Shown here: piece after piece, positions 8,592-17,294 of the stretch
Position numbering within the stretch: position 1 is the first letter of the stretch
How the letters are laid out: the number at the start of each line of letters is the position of its first letter
Source of the DNA: Variovorax sp. RA8
Lineage (GTDB): Bacteria; Pseudomonadota; Gammaproteobacteria; Burkholderiales; Burkholderiaceae_C
DNA length: 64,000 bases
Reading direction: 5' to 3'
Assembly: GCF_901827175.1 (NCBI RefSeq)
Contig: NZ_LR594663.1
Span: forward strand, 124,001 to 188,000
Notes under the pieces: model-generated
Seen by the model: the letters and a program-made list of their open reading frames with translations, nothing else
The model's database searches: none
Told to the model about the DNA's origin: nothing
Position numbers and translations under genes: made by a program

Positions 8592-9584
8592 ATGAACAGA
8601 TCAACGCCGCTGGGTTCGTGGAGAACCAGAATCGCGCTCGTCGCGCTCGTCGCGCTCCTTGTGCTCGCCGTGAGCTCGCACGTCGCTGCGCAGCAGGCAT
8701 GGGCGCCCTCGAAACCAGTGAGGCTGGTCGTTCCGTATCCCGCGGGCGGAGGCACCGACATTGCAGCGCGACTGGTCGCTGCCGGAATGGGCACCAGTCT
8801 CGGCCAGGCGGTGGTGGTGGACAACAAGCCGGGTGCCAACGGGGTAATATCCGCCGACTACGTCTATGCCGCGGTGCCCGACGCCACGACGTTGCTGTTC
8901 GGGTCGGCCGACGTGATCTCCATCAGTCCGTTCACCTACCCCAAGATCCAGTTCCAGCCGAATGGTTTCAGCCCGGTGGCGCCGATCGCCAAGATCGGAG
9001 TTGTCCTCGCGGCGCGTGCAGACATCGACGCCAAGACACTTCCGGAGCTCGTGGCCAAGTCCAAGACCAAGGAGTACTCCTATGCTCATTGGGGCCCAGG
9101 CAGCAACGGGCGCATCGGCATGGAGATCTTCCAGTCGCACGCCGGCTCGAAGAAGATGCTGGGCGTGTCCTATCTGGGCACCGCACCGGCCCTGGTGGCG
9201 CTGCTTTCTGGACAGGTCGACCTGATGCTCGTACCCACGCCGCTGGTCATCGCCAATCGAAGCCGCCTTGTGATCTACGGCATCGCCTCGCCGGAGCGCT
9301 TTGCGGGGCTGAAGGACGTGCCCACGCTGGCGGAACTCGGCTATCCCGTGGATGCCAACATCTGGTTCGGCGTGCTCGCGCCGCCGAAGACGCCACAGCC
9401 GGCCATCGACGTCATCCAGGCCGAAATGACGCGTGTCGTGCACGAGCCCGCAACCCAGGCGCGCATGATCGAGCTGGGCCTGCAGCCTGACCTGAGCGAC
9501 CCGCGAGGCTTTGCCGGCTTCGTGCTCTCCGAGAACAACCGCTGGGGCGCCGTCATCAAGGCCGCCGGCATCAAGATCGAATGA
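8592..9584 (+). CDS. Bug/TctC-family periplasmic solute-binding protein
   Basis: The third Bug protein of the operon, 330 residues. It starts at ATG 8592 after AAGGAAA and has a classical Sec signal peptide (MNRSTPLGSW, then a long Val/Leu/Ala run, cleavage near VAAQQ). Motifs KPVRLVVPYPAGGGTD, GQAVVVDNKPGANG and the ligand-loop HWGPGSNGRIG are visible. It overlaps the following dehydrogenase by 4 bp, which ties uptake to metabolism. Three diverged binding proteins in one operon suggest a set of related ligands or different roles such as transport and sensing. Confidence 0.93.
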   Translation: MNRSTPLGSWRTRIALVALVALLVLAVSSHVAAQQAWAPSKPVRLVVPYPAGGGTDIAARLVAAGMGTSLGQAVVVDNKPGANGVISADYVYAAVPDATTLLFGSADVISISPFTYPKIQFQPNGFSPVAPIAKIGVVLAARADIDAKTLPELVAKSKTKEYSYAHWGPGSNGRIGMEIFQSHAGSKKMLGVSYLGTAPALVALLSGQVDLMLVPTPLVIANRSRLVIYGIASPERFAGLKDVPTLAELGYPVDANIWFGVLAPPKTPQPAIDVIQAEMTRVVHEPATQARMIELGLQPDLSDPRGFAGFVLSENNRWGAVIKAAGIKIE

Positions 9585-10576
9585 CCCGCATGCACAAGAT
9601 TGCCGTACTGGACGACTTTCAGAACGTGTCGATGAACTTTGGGAACTGGGCCGCTCTGCGCGAGCACGCTGAGATCACCGTGTACCGCGATCACATCGAT
9701 GATGAAGACGAACTGGTCGAGAGGCTTCTGCCTTATGACGTGCTCTGTGTCATGCGCGAGCGGACCTGGTTCCGGCGCAGCTTGCTCGAGCGGCTGCCCA
9801 ATCTCAAGATGATTGCCAGCACCGGGCCCTGGAATGCCGCCATCGACATGGACGCTACAGACGATCTGGGCGTCGTGGTCTGTGGCACCGGCACCTCGCT
9901 GACCGCGGCTTCTGAGTTGACCTGGGCGCTGATCCTCGCCGCGGCGCGCAATCTTCCGCGGGAGTTCGACTCCTTCCGCAAGGGCGGCTGGCAGGTGTCA
10001 GTGGGCGCCGACCTGCATGGCAAGACGCTCGGATTGATCGGCCTGGGATATACGGGCGCTGCCACCGCGCGGATCGCGCACGCCTTCGGCATGAAGACGC
10101 TTGCTTGGAGCCAGAACATGACGGCCGAATCCGCTGCCAAGCTCGGCGTGCAGTACGTCCCCAAGGACGAACTGCTCGCGTCGAGCGACATCGTCTCCAT
10201 TCATGTGCGGCTGTCGGATCGAACGCGTGATCTGGTCGCAGCGCGCGAGCTGGCGCTCATGAAACCAAGCGCCTATCTCATCAACACCGCACGGGGGCCC
10301 ATCGTCTCGGAAGAAGCGCTGATCGATGCGTTGCGCAGTCGTGCGATCGCGGGGGCTGCGATCGACGTCTACGAGAGGGAGCCGCTGCCGCCGGATCATC
10401 CGTTCCGCAGCCTCGACAATCTCCTCGCAACGTCGCACGTGGGCTACGTGACCGATGGATCGTACGAGATCTACTACGGCGAATCGGTGGAGAACATCCG
10501 TGCCTGGATCGATGGGCATCCGATCAGGAGGCTCACTTCAACCCAGCGAGAGATCGGCTACGAATCGAAGAAATAG
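9581..10576 (+). CDS. D-2-hydroxyacid dehydrogenase family protein
   Basis: A 331-residue NAD(P)-dependent oxidoreductase of the D-isomer-specific 2-hydroxyacid dehydrogenase family. The Rossmann motif GLIGLGYTGAATA, the catalytic Arg in LINTARGPIV, the Glu in DVYEREPLP and the His in ATSHVGYVT are all present. It begins within the last Bug gene (ATGA overlap); an ATG three codons later is an alternative start. It closes the operon. In this setting it probably reduces or oxidises a 2-keto/2-hydroxy acid intermediate. Confidence 0.92.
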   Translation: MTRMHKIAVLDDFQNVSMNFGNWAALREHAEITVYRDHIDDEDELVERLLPYDVLCVMRERTWFRRSLLERLPNLKMIASTGPWNAAIDMDATDDLGVVVCGTGTSLTAASELTWALILAAARNLPREFDSFRKGGWQVSVGADLHGKTLGLIGLGYTGAATARIAHAFGMKTLAWSQNMTAESAAKLGVQYVPKDELLASSDIVSIHVRLSDRTRDLVAARELALMKPSAYLINTARGPIVSEEALIDALRSRAIAGAAIDVYEREPLPPDHPFRSLDNLLATSHVGYVTDGSYEIYYGESVENIRAWIDGHPIRRLTSTQREIGYESKK

Positions 10577-11080
10577 CACGGCACCTCCTCAACTGACATG
10601 GGGAAGCTCCTTTAAGTGCTCGGCAGCACGTCGGGCTCGGCACCCTGCGCAGGGTCGAGGAAACTGCGAGTGCGGCCTGATCGGAGTACTTGTTGGTTCC
10701 GCAGCCAGGGGTTCGGCAGCGGTCCTCCTGGCGATCGCCCAGGCTAACAGGAGCGCCGAGATCACGCGCGCCGACGAGGCCACCGTCGAAGAAGCGCTTT
10801 GAAAGAGAAGGGCGTGCTCGCGGTCCCCAGCGCCACGAGGTGCGAGCTGACAAGTTCGAGTACGAGCGCCTGCCGCCGATGCCCTGGCCTCTGCGACTCA
10901 AGCAGTTCGACGCTGAACTTCCAGCCTGCCATTTCAAGTTCTGAGGTGTCCTGACGCGGCTGCCGACGCAGCCCGCCAGCCGCATCGAAGAGCTCCTGCC
11001 GCATCGCTGGCGGCAGAGTTGACGATGGGCTCGTCGTCAAGGCGAGTTGCCCGGACGCATACAAAAATGGCCGGCATCTC
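10577..11080 (+). other. intergenic stretch with no recognisable gene
   Basis: About 500 bases after the operon end. Short open frames exist on both strands but none has a family motif, a start with a ribosome-binding site, or consistent composition. It leads into decayed CoA-transferase-type sequence and is probably part of the same degenerate region. Confidence 0.5.
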
Positions 11081-11330
11081 ATCGGGGTGGCATGCGGTCT
11101 AGAAGAGGAGGGTTCGTGGCCTGCCTTCCGGGACTATTTGGTGGGGCATTTTCGCCAACGAACGTTGGCGGATTGCGGTTGCTCCTTGTGGGGAAGCGAC
11201 AGCTGCTTCGCTCCCGTTCTGCCACTGAGCGAAGCTATGCGGCATCCCCACATCAAAGCGCGAGAAGCATTTGGCGCCCTCGAAGGCATCGTGCAGCCCG
11301 CGCCGGCTGCCAGATTTTCCAGAACACCAA
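11081..11330 (+). pseudogene. C-terminal remnant of an alpha-methylacyl-CoA racemase-like CoA-transferase family gene
   Basis: An open frame at 11087-11425 reads like the end of the racemase branch of the CaiB/BaiF family: WPAFRDYLVGHFRQRT, then SDSCFAPVLPLSEAMRHPH, then IVQPAPAARFSRTP, which is a near-terminal signature of that branch. There is no N-terminal two thirds upstream, and one base change has scrambled the W.SLWEG segment (LADCGCSLWGSD). The remnant is followed by about 300 bases (11331-11640) without any recognisable gene. Confidence 0.7.
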
Positions 11331-11642
11331 GTTGTTCAGTCGCCACCAGCCTCAACAAACGCGAGCCTCGGGAGTGTCGTGACAAGCCGGCGTTCACCTG
11401 GTTGAAGGTTGGATGCTACGGCTGAGCTTCACACATCTCGCGTATGAAAACTGCAGCGTGACAAAGAGTGCTTAAGACCAAGCTGTCGGAATTCTTCTTT
11501 CGAAGGCTGGATTCAAAGGTAAATCTGACGTTAACTAGCTTGGCGTCAGAGTGGAACCTTCAACTTCATACAGTGCGCCCGCCGTCGATAAAACCCAACT
11601 AGGCTTGGCGGTGGTGGATCAGCTGGCGTTCCCCATCGAAAT

Positions 11643-12675
11643 TTATTCACGCAACCTCTTCGATTCACGCACCGCTGCCCAAGCGAAGTTGCGCGGATCG
11701 GCGACCGCCGCCGCGCCCGAGGACACGAGCTGATCGCATTGCAGCGCCGACACGCCCGCGGCCAACAGGACCTCCAAGGTGTGCTCGCCGAGTTCGGCAG
11801 GTGGCTTCGTCGGCACGTCCCAGGCCGCACCCAGGCGGGGGAACTCGGGGATCTCGAAGTTAAGGCCGCGGTATGTTACGTCGCGCAGCTTGCCCGGATG
11901 GCGAGCCTGGGGCGCCTGCAGCACGCGCTCGAGTGGCAGGACCTCGGTAAATCCCACGCCCGCCGCCTGCAACCGGGACGCCGCCTGGTCGAAGGTGAGG
12001 GCGGCCATTGCGGCCTTCACGATGCCCTCCACCTGGTCGCGCGCCTTCTTGCGGTTGCGCAGCTGGGCCAACGATTCGTCGCCGGCCTGGGGCAGGTTCA
12101 TCGCCTGGCAAAACTTCAGCCAATGCGCATCCGTGAGCATCAGCAGGTACATTCAGCGGCCGTCGAACGTGAGGTAGGCGCCGTAGCCGGGCATGCTGAA
12201 CTCACCATGCGGCTCCCGCTCGGGACGGCCGAGCAACTGCGTTTTTCAGCTGAACGCCCACCAAGTCGCGAGACGCCACGTGCAACCCCGTTTCGTACAG
12301 GCCCACTTCCACCGGCGCGCTTTGGCGCCCCGCCTTCGCCTGCAGCAGTGAAGACAGGACGCCGATGACCGCGTATGCGCCGGCGAACTGGTCGTGGTAG
12401 GACGGGCCGAGCCGACTGGGGCGGCCTTCGATGACGTTGCCTTCCATCACGCCTCTCGCAGCTTCCGCCACCGGGTTCGAGGCGAGGTCGTCTTCCTGAG
12501 GGCCGGCGGCGTAGCCACGGATGTGGCTCGACGGCCTGAGAATGCTGCGCTTCGACTGCGTTGTCGATGTCCGACCGGCGTGCTGCCGAGAACGAACGCC
12601 GACCCGCGCCCATTGCCCGGGCCCCTGCAGCACGTGGGCTGGAACCATCTCGACGACGAGGTCGACGCCCGACGA
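11643..12675 (-). pseudogene. frameshifted CaiB/BaiF CoA-transferase gene
   Basis: The reverse strand carries recognisable pieces of a class III CoA-transferase in more than one frame. The first part (about 12675-12260) includes GVDLVVEMV, GRPSRLGPSYHDQFAGAYAV and VEVGLYETGLHVASRDLVG. A second frame (about 12260-12155) continues with GRPEREPHGEFSMPGYGAY and TFDGR, then meets a stop. The rest (12152-11643) continues from MYLLMLTDAHWLKFC to AAGVGFTEVLPLERVL. At least one indel and one in-frame stop break it, and the N-terminal nucleotide-binding part is gone. Together with the neighbouring remnants it marks a decayed catabolic region. Confidence 0.75.
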
Positions 12676-12689
12676 AGCGAGTTCACTGC

Positions 12690-12835
12690 GAGCACCCACG
12701 TCCCTTTGGGGCCGATGCTCTGCATCGGTCCATGGAATCCCGCGGGCAATACTTATGGGCCAGGTGGCGGCAGCGCTCGCGGCCGGCAACCCCGTGCTCG
12801 CAAAGCCCGCGGAGCAGAACTCGCTCAGGGCGGCT
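12690..12835 (+). pseudogene. internal fragment of PutA / aldehyde dehydrogenase
   Basis: Two adjacent frames give consecutive parts of the P5C-dehydrogenase domain of PutA: THVPLGPMLCIGPWNP (usually PLGPVVCISPWNFPL) and, after a shift, MGQVAAALAAGNPVLAKPAE. Only about 50 codons survive. Sequence on either side (to 13032) shows no continuation. It lies head to head with the decayed CoA-transferase, consistent with repeated rearrangement at this spot. Confidence 0.7.
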
Positions 12836-13032
12836 TGTACACGGCCGCAGAGCGACGTTTCATTCGGTTGATCCAATAGGTCTTCGGTCTTCGAAGAATG
12901 CCTGGAGAGGGGCATCTGAGGGCGGGGCTGCGCTCCTCAAGACGCTGGACTTCATCCCAGGCAGCTTTCCGCATGCTCGGGCATGGCATGCCAAACCACA
13001 CCGTAGGGAAAACATGCGACTCAGGACGGCGT

Positions 13033-14148
13033 TCATTCAGAGGCCTTCCTGCTCCGCGCCGCGCGGCCGCTCTGCGACTTCTTCTCGCCATCCTCTGGCC
13101 GACTGGACTCGAGCTGGCGCAGCGCGGCCACTGTCGTCACCTGCTCTGCGCGCAACCGGGCGATCTCTCGCTCGGCCTGTTCTTCCTGGCGCCGCAGCCG
13201 GTCGCCCGAGTCCGCTGCGCGCTGCTCTGCCCCGGCGGCGCGCTCGCGCAGGGTCGCAAGCTCGACCCGCATCTCCTGCTGCTCGCGCGACCAGGCGGCA
13301 GCCGCCTCCCCGTGCGCGGCCTTCTCGGCCTGGAGGGCCTGCTCTGCCGCCGCCAACGCGGTGCGTGCAGCCTCTTGATCTGCCGCCCGGGCCTTCTGCT
13401 CCTTGGCGAGATCCGCGGCGGCTTGGCGCGCGGCCACCCGCTCGCGGTCGATGTCTGCAAGGAGCCGGCGCTCGTGCGCGACGTGGCGCTGCTCGGCTTC
13501 CTTCGCGTCGCGCTGGACCGCACCAAGTTCCATGGCTGCCTTCTCGCGCAGGGCTTCCTTGCTGGCCACGGCCTCTTCGAGAGCCTTGCGCAGGCGCCGC
13601 ACCTCGGCTTCGGAGTCGCTCAGAAGGCGAGCCGATTCCTGCTGCTGCGTGTGCATCTGGGCCTCGATCGCCGCGACCGCTTGGCGCGAGGAGGCCAGCG
13701 CCTCATCGAGCGCGACGCGGGCCTGCTCGAACGAGGCTTCGCGCTGCGTGAGCTCCGATTCCTTCCGGTCAAGCACCTCGCGCTGCAGCTCGAGTTCGCG
13801 CCGGGCCGCTTCGTTCTTCTGGACCTGCACCTGGTCGGCCTCGCGGCGCGCGGCGTCCCAGAACAGCTTGGTGGCCTGGATGACGGCCAAAGGGAGCTGG
13901 TGCGCCTCGCCGTCGGCCAGGTTGGCGCCCCGGCCGTCCAGGCGCTTGCCGAGGGTGGCGAACCAGCGCTCCAGCATCGGGCTCACTGTATTGGGCGAGC
14001 CGCTGCCAATCTTCTGGCGCACGCGCTCGATCGTCGGGCGCAGACCTTCGTGCACGAGCGCGTCGGCGGCCTCCCAGACCTGGGACTCCTGGATTCCGCG
14101 GCCGCCGCGCGGCGCGAAGGTGGTGACGTTCGAACTGGTGCTTTCCAT
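13033..14148 (-). CDS. KfrA-type DNA-binding coiled-coil protein (TnpT-like), copy 1
   Basis: A 371-residue protein. Residues about 15-75 form the KfrA_N-type helical DNA-binding domain (VWEAADALVHEGLRPTIERV, IGSGSPNTVSPMLERW). From about residue 90 to 350 the sequence is one long Glu/Ala/Arg/Gln-rich coiled coil, ending in a basic tail. KfrA is a plasmid partition-associated autorepressor, and related coiled-coil proteins named TnpT help tyrosine recombinases resolve cointegrates of Tn4651-type Tn3 transposons. Here it is divergent from a tyrosine recombinase (15089) with a perfect 12-5-12 palindrome just upstream (14212-14240), so the TnpT-like role is favoured by context. A plasmid KfrA role remains possible. 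Confidence 0.85.
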   Translation of the reverse strand: MESTSSNVTTFAPRGGRGIQESQVWEAADALVHEGLRPTIERVRQKIGSGSPNTVSPMLERWFATLGKRLDGRGANLADGEAHQLPLAVIQATKLFWDAARREADQVQVQKNEAARRELELQREVLDRKESELTQREASFEQARVALDEALASSRQAVAAIEAQMHTQQQESARLLSDSEAEVRRLRKALEEAVASKEALREKAAMELGAVQRDAKEAEQRHVAHERRLLADIDRERVAARQAAADLAKEQKARAADQEAARTALAAAEQALQAEKAAHGEAAAAWSREQQEMRVELATLRERAAGAEQRAADSGDRLRRQEEQAEREIARLRAEQVTTVAALRQLESSRPEDGEKKSQSGRAARSRKASE

Positions 14149-14211
14149 GGGTGCTCCGGGGCGGCTATGGGCGCTCGGACAGGCTCAGACCTATGTCCTT
14201 GCATCCCGTTT

Positions 14212-14240
14212 ACTTTCGATAATAAAGGATTATCGAAAGT
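14212..14240. promoter_or_regulatory. perfect 12-bp inverted repeat with 5-bp spacer (operator or recombination core)
   Basis: ACTTTCGATAAT and its exact reverse complement flank the 5-bp spacer AAAGG. It lies 64 bp upstream of the KfrA/TnpT-like gene and faces the vapBC-recombinase side. It could be the autoregulatory operator of the KfrA-like protein, or the core site where the tyrosine recombinase cuts; 12-bp arms with a short spacer fit the latter well. Confidence 0.65.
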
Positions 14241-14502
14241 GACATATAATGTGCGTTCGATATCATACGTCATATGTACGAAACAAGATGTCTTGGGCCG
14301 TGCCGGCGGTCATCGGCCGGCCGATTGATATGCCTACCAGATAGCGTGTTGCCAAGGCCTTGGCTTGGTCTGGGAGAGATGTGCCGAGCTCGATCGCATC
14401 GTTCGATGAACCTAGTTGGCTGAGCTGCGCGCAGCAGGGGATGACGGGCTAAGATGCGAAATCTGATGCAAAATGGCATCATTACGGATTCAAGTCTTGG
14501 CT

Positions 14503-14709
14503 ATGCGTACCACCGTCACCATCGAAGACTCTCTTTTCGAGAAGGCCCTCGAAATGGCCGATCCCGAAATGGACAAGGCGGAGATCTTTCGAGAAGCGAT
14601 CCGCACGTTCGTGCGTGTTCAAGCAGGCAAGCGCCTCATTGCGCTCGGAGGGGCGGCCCCCGACATCCAGGACGTGCCGCGTCGTCGAGGCGAGCCGGTC
14701 TCGTCATGA
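14503..14709 (+). CDS. vapB: VapB-type antitoxin (ribbon-helix-helix)
   Basis: A 68-residue protein starting [19 protein letters not shown], the ribbon-helix-helix pattern of type II VapB antitoxins, followed by a C-terminal segment ([16 protein letters not shown]) that would wrap the toxin. ATG 14503 is preferred over 14473 because it gives the normal beta-strand start. It overlaps vapC by ATGA. The pair lies between the KfrA/TnpT-like gene and the tyrosine recombinase, a place where Tn3-family transposons often carry toxin-antitoxin genes. Confidence 0.88.
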   Translation: MRTTVTIEDSLFEKALEMADPEMDKAEIFREAIRTFVRVQAGKRLIALGGAAPDIQDVPRRRGEPVSS

Positions 14710-15080
14710 GCGTGCTCGTCGACACCTCTGTTTGGATCGACCATTTCCGCAGCGGCAACGCCGCCCTCGCGCACCTGGTCGGCTTGGACCTCGCCTTGAC
14801 CCATCCGATGGTGGTCGTCGAGCTGGCCTGTGGGACACCGCCCACTCCGCGGGAGCACACGCTTGGCGGTCTGAGCCTGCTGAGGACGTGCAATCAGGCC
14901 ACGTTGAACGAGGTGCAGGAATTAGTCGAGCGGGAAAGGCTGTACGGACTCGGGTGCGGATTGGTCGACATGGCGCTACTTGCATCGACCCTCATCACCC
15001 CTGGCGCACGGCTATGGACCCTGGACCGGCGCCTGCTGGAGCTGGCGCAGCGATTCGACGTCGCGCATGGCATCCACTGA
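14706..15080 (+). CDS. vapC: VapC-type PIN-domain ribonuclease toxin
   Basis: A 124-residue PIN domain. The acidic metal-binding residues are visible: D6 in [12 protein letters not shown]39 in VVVELACG, D88 in [10 protein letters not shown] and D107 in [12 protein letters not shown]. Members cut tRNA or rRNA when released from VapB. The gene is translationally coupled to vapB and is followed after 8 bp by the tyrosine recombinase. It appears intact, so it may stabilise this segment. Confidence 0.9.
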   Translation: MSVLVDTSVWIDHFRSGNAALAHLVGLDLALTHPMVVVELACGTPPTPREHTLGGLSLLRTCNQATLNEVQELVERERLYGLGCGLVDMALLASTLITPGARLWTLDRRLLELAQRFDVAHGIH

Positions 15081-15088
15081 GACGGGTC

Positions 15089-15922
15089 ATGGATCTTCCT
15101 GAAAAGTTATCAGGCCAGGTGTTGACGCCGCTCGAGCGCAACGACGCCCTCCTAGACCCGGCCCGGCTCTCCGACATGGCCGAGGAAGCCGCACACGACC
15201 TGATGGCCGAGGGCGAGTCCAGCAATACGCGTGCGTCGTACCGAACAGCGATGCGCTACTGGGCCGCCTGGTTCGGCGCGCGCTACGGCCGCCAGATGGA
15301 TCTGCCCGTGCCGGTACCGGTGGTCGTCCAGTTCATCGTCGACCATGCCGAGCGCTCCACCAAGGCTGGCCTGGTGTGCCAACTGCCGCCCGAGATCGAT
15401 GCGGCGCTGGTCAAGGGGGGCTTCAAGGGCAGGCTCGGCGCACCGGCGCTGAACACGCTGATGCACCGGATCTCGGTGCTGTCGATGGCCCACTACCTGG
15501 CCAAGGAGCCTAACCCGTGCATCGACTCGGCGGTGAAGGCGCTGCTGAGCAAGACCCGCAAGGCCTACGCCAAGCGCAACGCCACGCCTCACAAGCAGCG
15601 TGCGCTGACCAAGGAGCCGCTCGAGGCGGTGCTGGACACCTGTGACGACTCGCTCAAGGGCAAGCGTGACCGCGCCCTCCTCCTGTTCGCCTGGTCGTCT
15701 GGCGGTCGCCGTCGATCCGAGGTCTCGGAGGCAGTGTTCGAGAACCTGCGCCGCGCCGACGAAGGCGGCTACCTCTACACGTTGGCCGACTCCAAGACGA
15801 ACCACACCGGCAAGGTGAAGGCCGAGGATGTGAAGCCCGTGGTCGGCATGGCCGCCGAGGCGATGGAAGCCTGGCTGAGGGTCGGCAGGGATTCATGTAA
15901 AACCCAGCAGAAACAGGCTTAA
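15089..15922 (+). pseudogene. tyrosine recombinase (TnpS-like), cut off at residue 262 by the transposon end
   Basis: The gene starts MDLPEKLSGQVL and shows a SAM-like N-terminal domain (SNTRASYRTAMRYWAAWF) and the beginning of the catalytic domain with the first Arg (FAWSSGGRRRSEV) and Lys-containing hairpin (LADSKTNHTGK). Native coding ends at 15876, where the 38-bp inverted repeat of the chromate transposon begins. The last residues (RVGRDSCKTQQKQA) are encoded by that repeat. The HxxR box and nucleophilic Tyr are lost, so it should be inactive. No continuation of the gene is seen on the far side of the transposon (29232 onward). Confidence 0.85.
15877..15914 (+). repeat. left terminal inverted repeat of chromate transposon (38 bp)
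   Basis: Begins GAGGGTCGGCAGGG and ends CAGCAGAAAC. It is identical to the reverse complement of 29194-29231. The length of 38 bp is the classical size for Tn3-family ends. Confidence 0.9.
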
Positions 15923-17016
15923 GTGCCTGTCCCCGTTGACTTTTTCGACTCTCTCTTCCCTGGACGACCGGCCTCTTCAACCGGGTTCGCAACCAAATTA
16001 GGGCCAGTCGCCGGCGTACTGAAGCGCTCAAGCATGCTGGCCACGACCTGCTCCTGGGCCGTGACGGATGACCTGGCCGTCGCCAGCGCCAGTTCCAGCT
16101 GTTGTTTGGCGGAAAGCAGCTCGTCGACCTTGGCCTGCAACTGCTCTTTGGAAGTGCTGAGCTGCTGGACGGCCGCGTCCTGCTCAACCAGGCGCCGGCC
16201 CAATTCCTCGGAGCGCCTTTGCGCAAACCCCAGTTCATCCTTGAGCGGCCGCAGGCCTCGCACCTCTTCCTGAGCCTGGTGCAGATCGCCCTGGGCGCGC
16301 GACAAATCGCCCAGGAGGCGTGCGTTTTCCTGAAGGGTATGGACGGCTTCCTGCTGCTTGGTGGCCAAGGTCTCGTTCACGGTGCGCAACTCGGCCTGCA
16401 GGTACTGCACCTGCTGTTCGTGCTTGCGCTGGTCCTGGTCGCGCTGCTCCTTTGTGGATTCCCGGAAATGCTCCAGCGCCTGGCGCGCGTGCTTGTGCTT
16501 TTCTTCCAGGGATTGGCGATGGCGCTCTTCGGCCGCGAGGCGCTCCTGCAGGTCGGCCACCTGCTGGACGAGCTGAGTGTTTTCCAGGGTCTTGCGGCTC
16601 AGAGCTTCGCTGGTTTTGCCGTGAGCGTTTTTTTCGTCGGCCAGGGCCCGCTGGGTTTGCTCCAGCTGCTGGCGCGTGGCCAGCGCCTCGGATTTCAGGG
16701 CCGCGACGGCTTGCTGCTGTTGGCTCAGCTGCTCGGCGTGCTTGGCCTGCGCCGTGGTGACCCGCTCTTCCGCTTCTTCATTGACGCGGGCGGCTAGGCG
16801 ACCCACCAGGTCCTGGATTGCCTCGCTGACGGCTACGCGGCTGCCGGTGGCTGGCCCTTCCTCTTCCTCGATCTCCTTCAGGTAGCGATGGATCGTGGTT
16901 TTGGAGCCGCTGCCCAGCTCTTCGCGCACCGCATCGATGGACGGATTGCGCCCTGCGGCCAGCAATTTATCGCGGGCACGCAGCACTTCAGACTTGTAGA
17001 TTCCGGCTCGGGCCAT
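15919..17016 (-). CDS. KfrA-type DNA-binding coiled-coil protein (TnpT-like), copy 2
   Basis: A 365-residue protein with an N-terminal KfrA_N-type domain (residues about 1-60: VLRARDKLLAAGRNPSIDAV, LGSGSKTTIHRYL), then about 270 residues of Gln/Glu-rich coiled coil, then a Pro/Gly/Lys-rich tail. It is diverged from copy 1 at 13033 but has the same layout. It sits at the left end of the transposon, reading outward, with two palindromes upstream (17041-17067, 17105-17135). In Tn4651-type elements TnpT binds next to the recombination core and enables TnpS. Here the recombinase has been separated from it by about 7.8 kb of passenger genes. Confidence 0.85.
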   Translation of the reverse strand: MARAGIYKSEVLRARDKLLAAGRNPSIDAVREELGSGSKTTIHRYLKEIEEEEGPATGSRVAVSEAIQDLVGRLAARVNEEAEERVTTAQAKHAEQLSQQQQAVAALKSEALATRQQLEQTQRALADEKNAHGKTSEALSRKTLENTQLVQQVADLQERLAAEERHRQSLEEKHKHARQALEHFRESTKEQRDQDQRKHEQQVQYLQAELRTVNETLATKQQEAVHTLQENARLLGDLSRAQGDLHQAQEEVRGLRPLKDELGFAQRRSEELGRRLVEQDAAVQQLSTSKEQLQAKVDELLSAKQQLELALATARSSVTAQEQVVASMLERFSTPATGPNLVANPVEEAGRPGKRESKKSTGTGT

Positions 17017-17040
17017 GGTTCACCTCGTTATTTCGTACTG

Positions 17041-17067
17041 TAGTATGTACCATGATATTACATACTA
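17041..17067. promoter_or_regulatory. perfect 9-bp inverted repeat upstream of the KfrA/TnpT-like gene
   Basis: TAGTATGTA and TACATACTA are exact reverse complements separated by 9 bp, 25 bp upstream of the gene start on the reverse strand. The position over the expected promoter suggests an autoregulatory operator. Confidence 0.6.
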
Positions 17068-17104
17068 TTTAAGAGGTCAATAAATCATAGATCTTAGTAA
17101 ATAT

Positions 17105-17135
17105 CACACTGGGTAATAGTGGATTATCCAATGTG
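17105..17135. promoter_or_regulatory. imperfect 13-5-13 palindrome, candidate recombination core of the transposon
   Basis: CACACTGGGTAAT and ATTATCCAATGTG (11 of 13 positions complementary) flank the 5-bp spacer AGTGG. The geometry matches the perfect 12-5-12 palindrome beside the other KfrA/TnpT-like gene (14212-14240) although the sequences differ. This is expected for cognate sites of two related tyrosine recombinases. A second operator is the alternative. Confidence 0.5.
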
Positions 17136-17294
17136 AGGGTAATTTTTGATGGTTTCAGCCGTGGTAGCGGTTTGGGGTCGGCCTAATGTGGCGTCATATG
17201 CGCTTATGACCGCGCGGAACAAAACTCGCGTCCCCGAAAAAGGTCCGCCCCGGCGAATTGACGGGATTATGCCCAAACAGACATAATTTAAGCG

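Noticed and set aside
12561..13751. Forward open frames of about 400 codons opposite the first KfrA-like gene
   Set aside because: Antisense of a coiled-coil gene. The reverse product has a proper KfrA-type domain and a start, and the forward product is Arg/Pro/Ala low-complexity.
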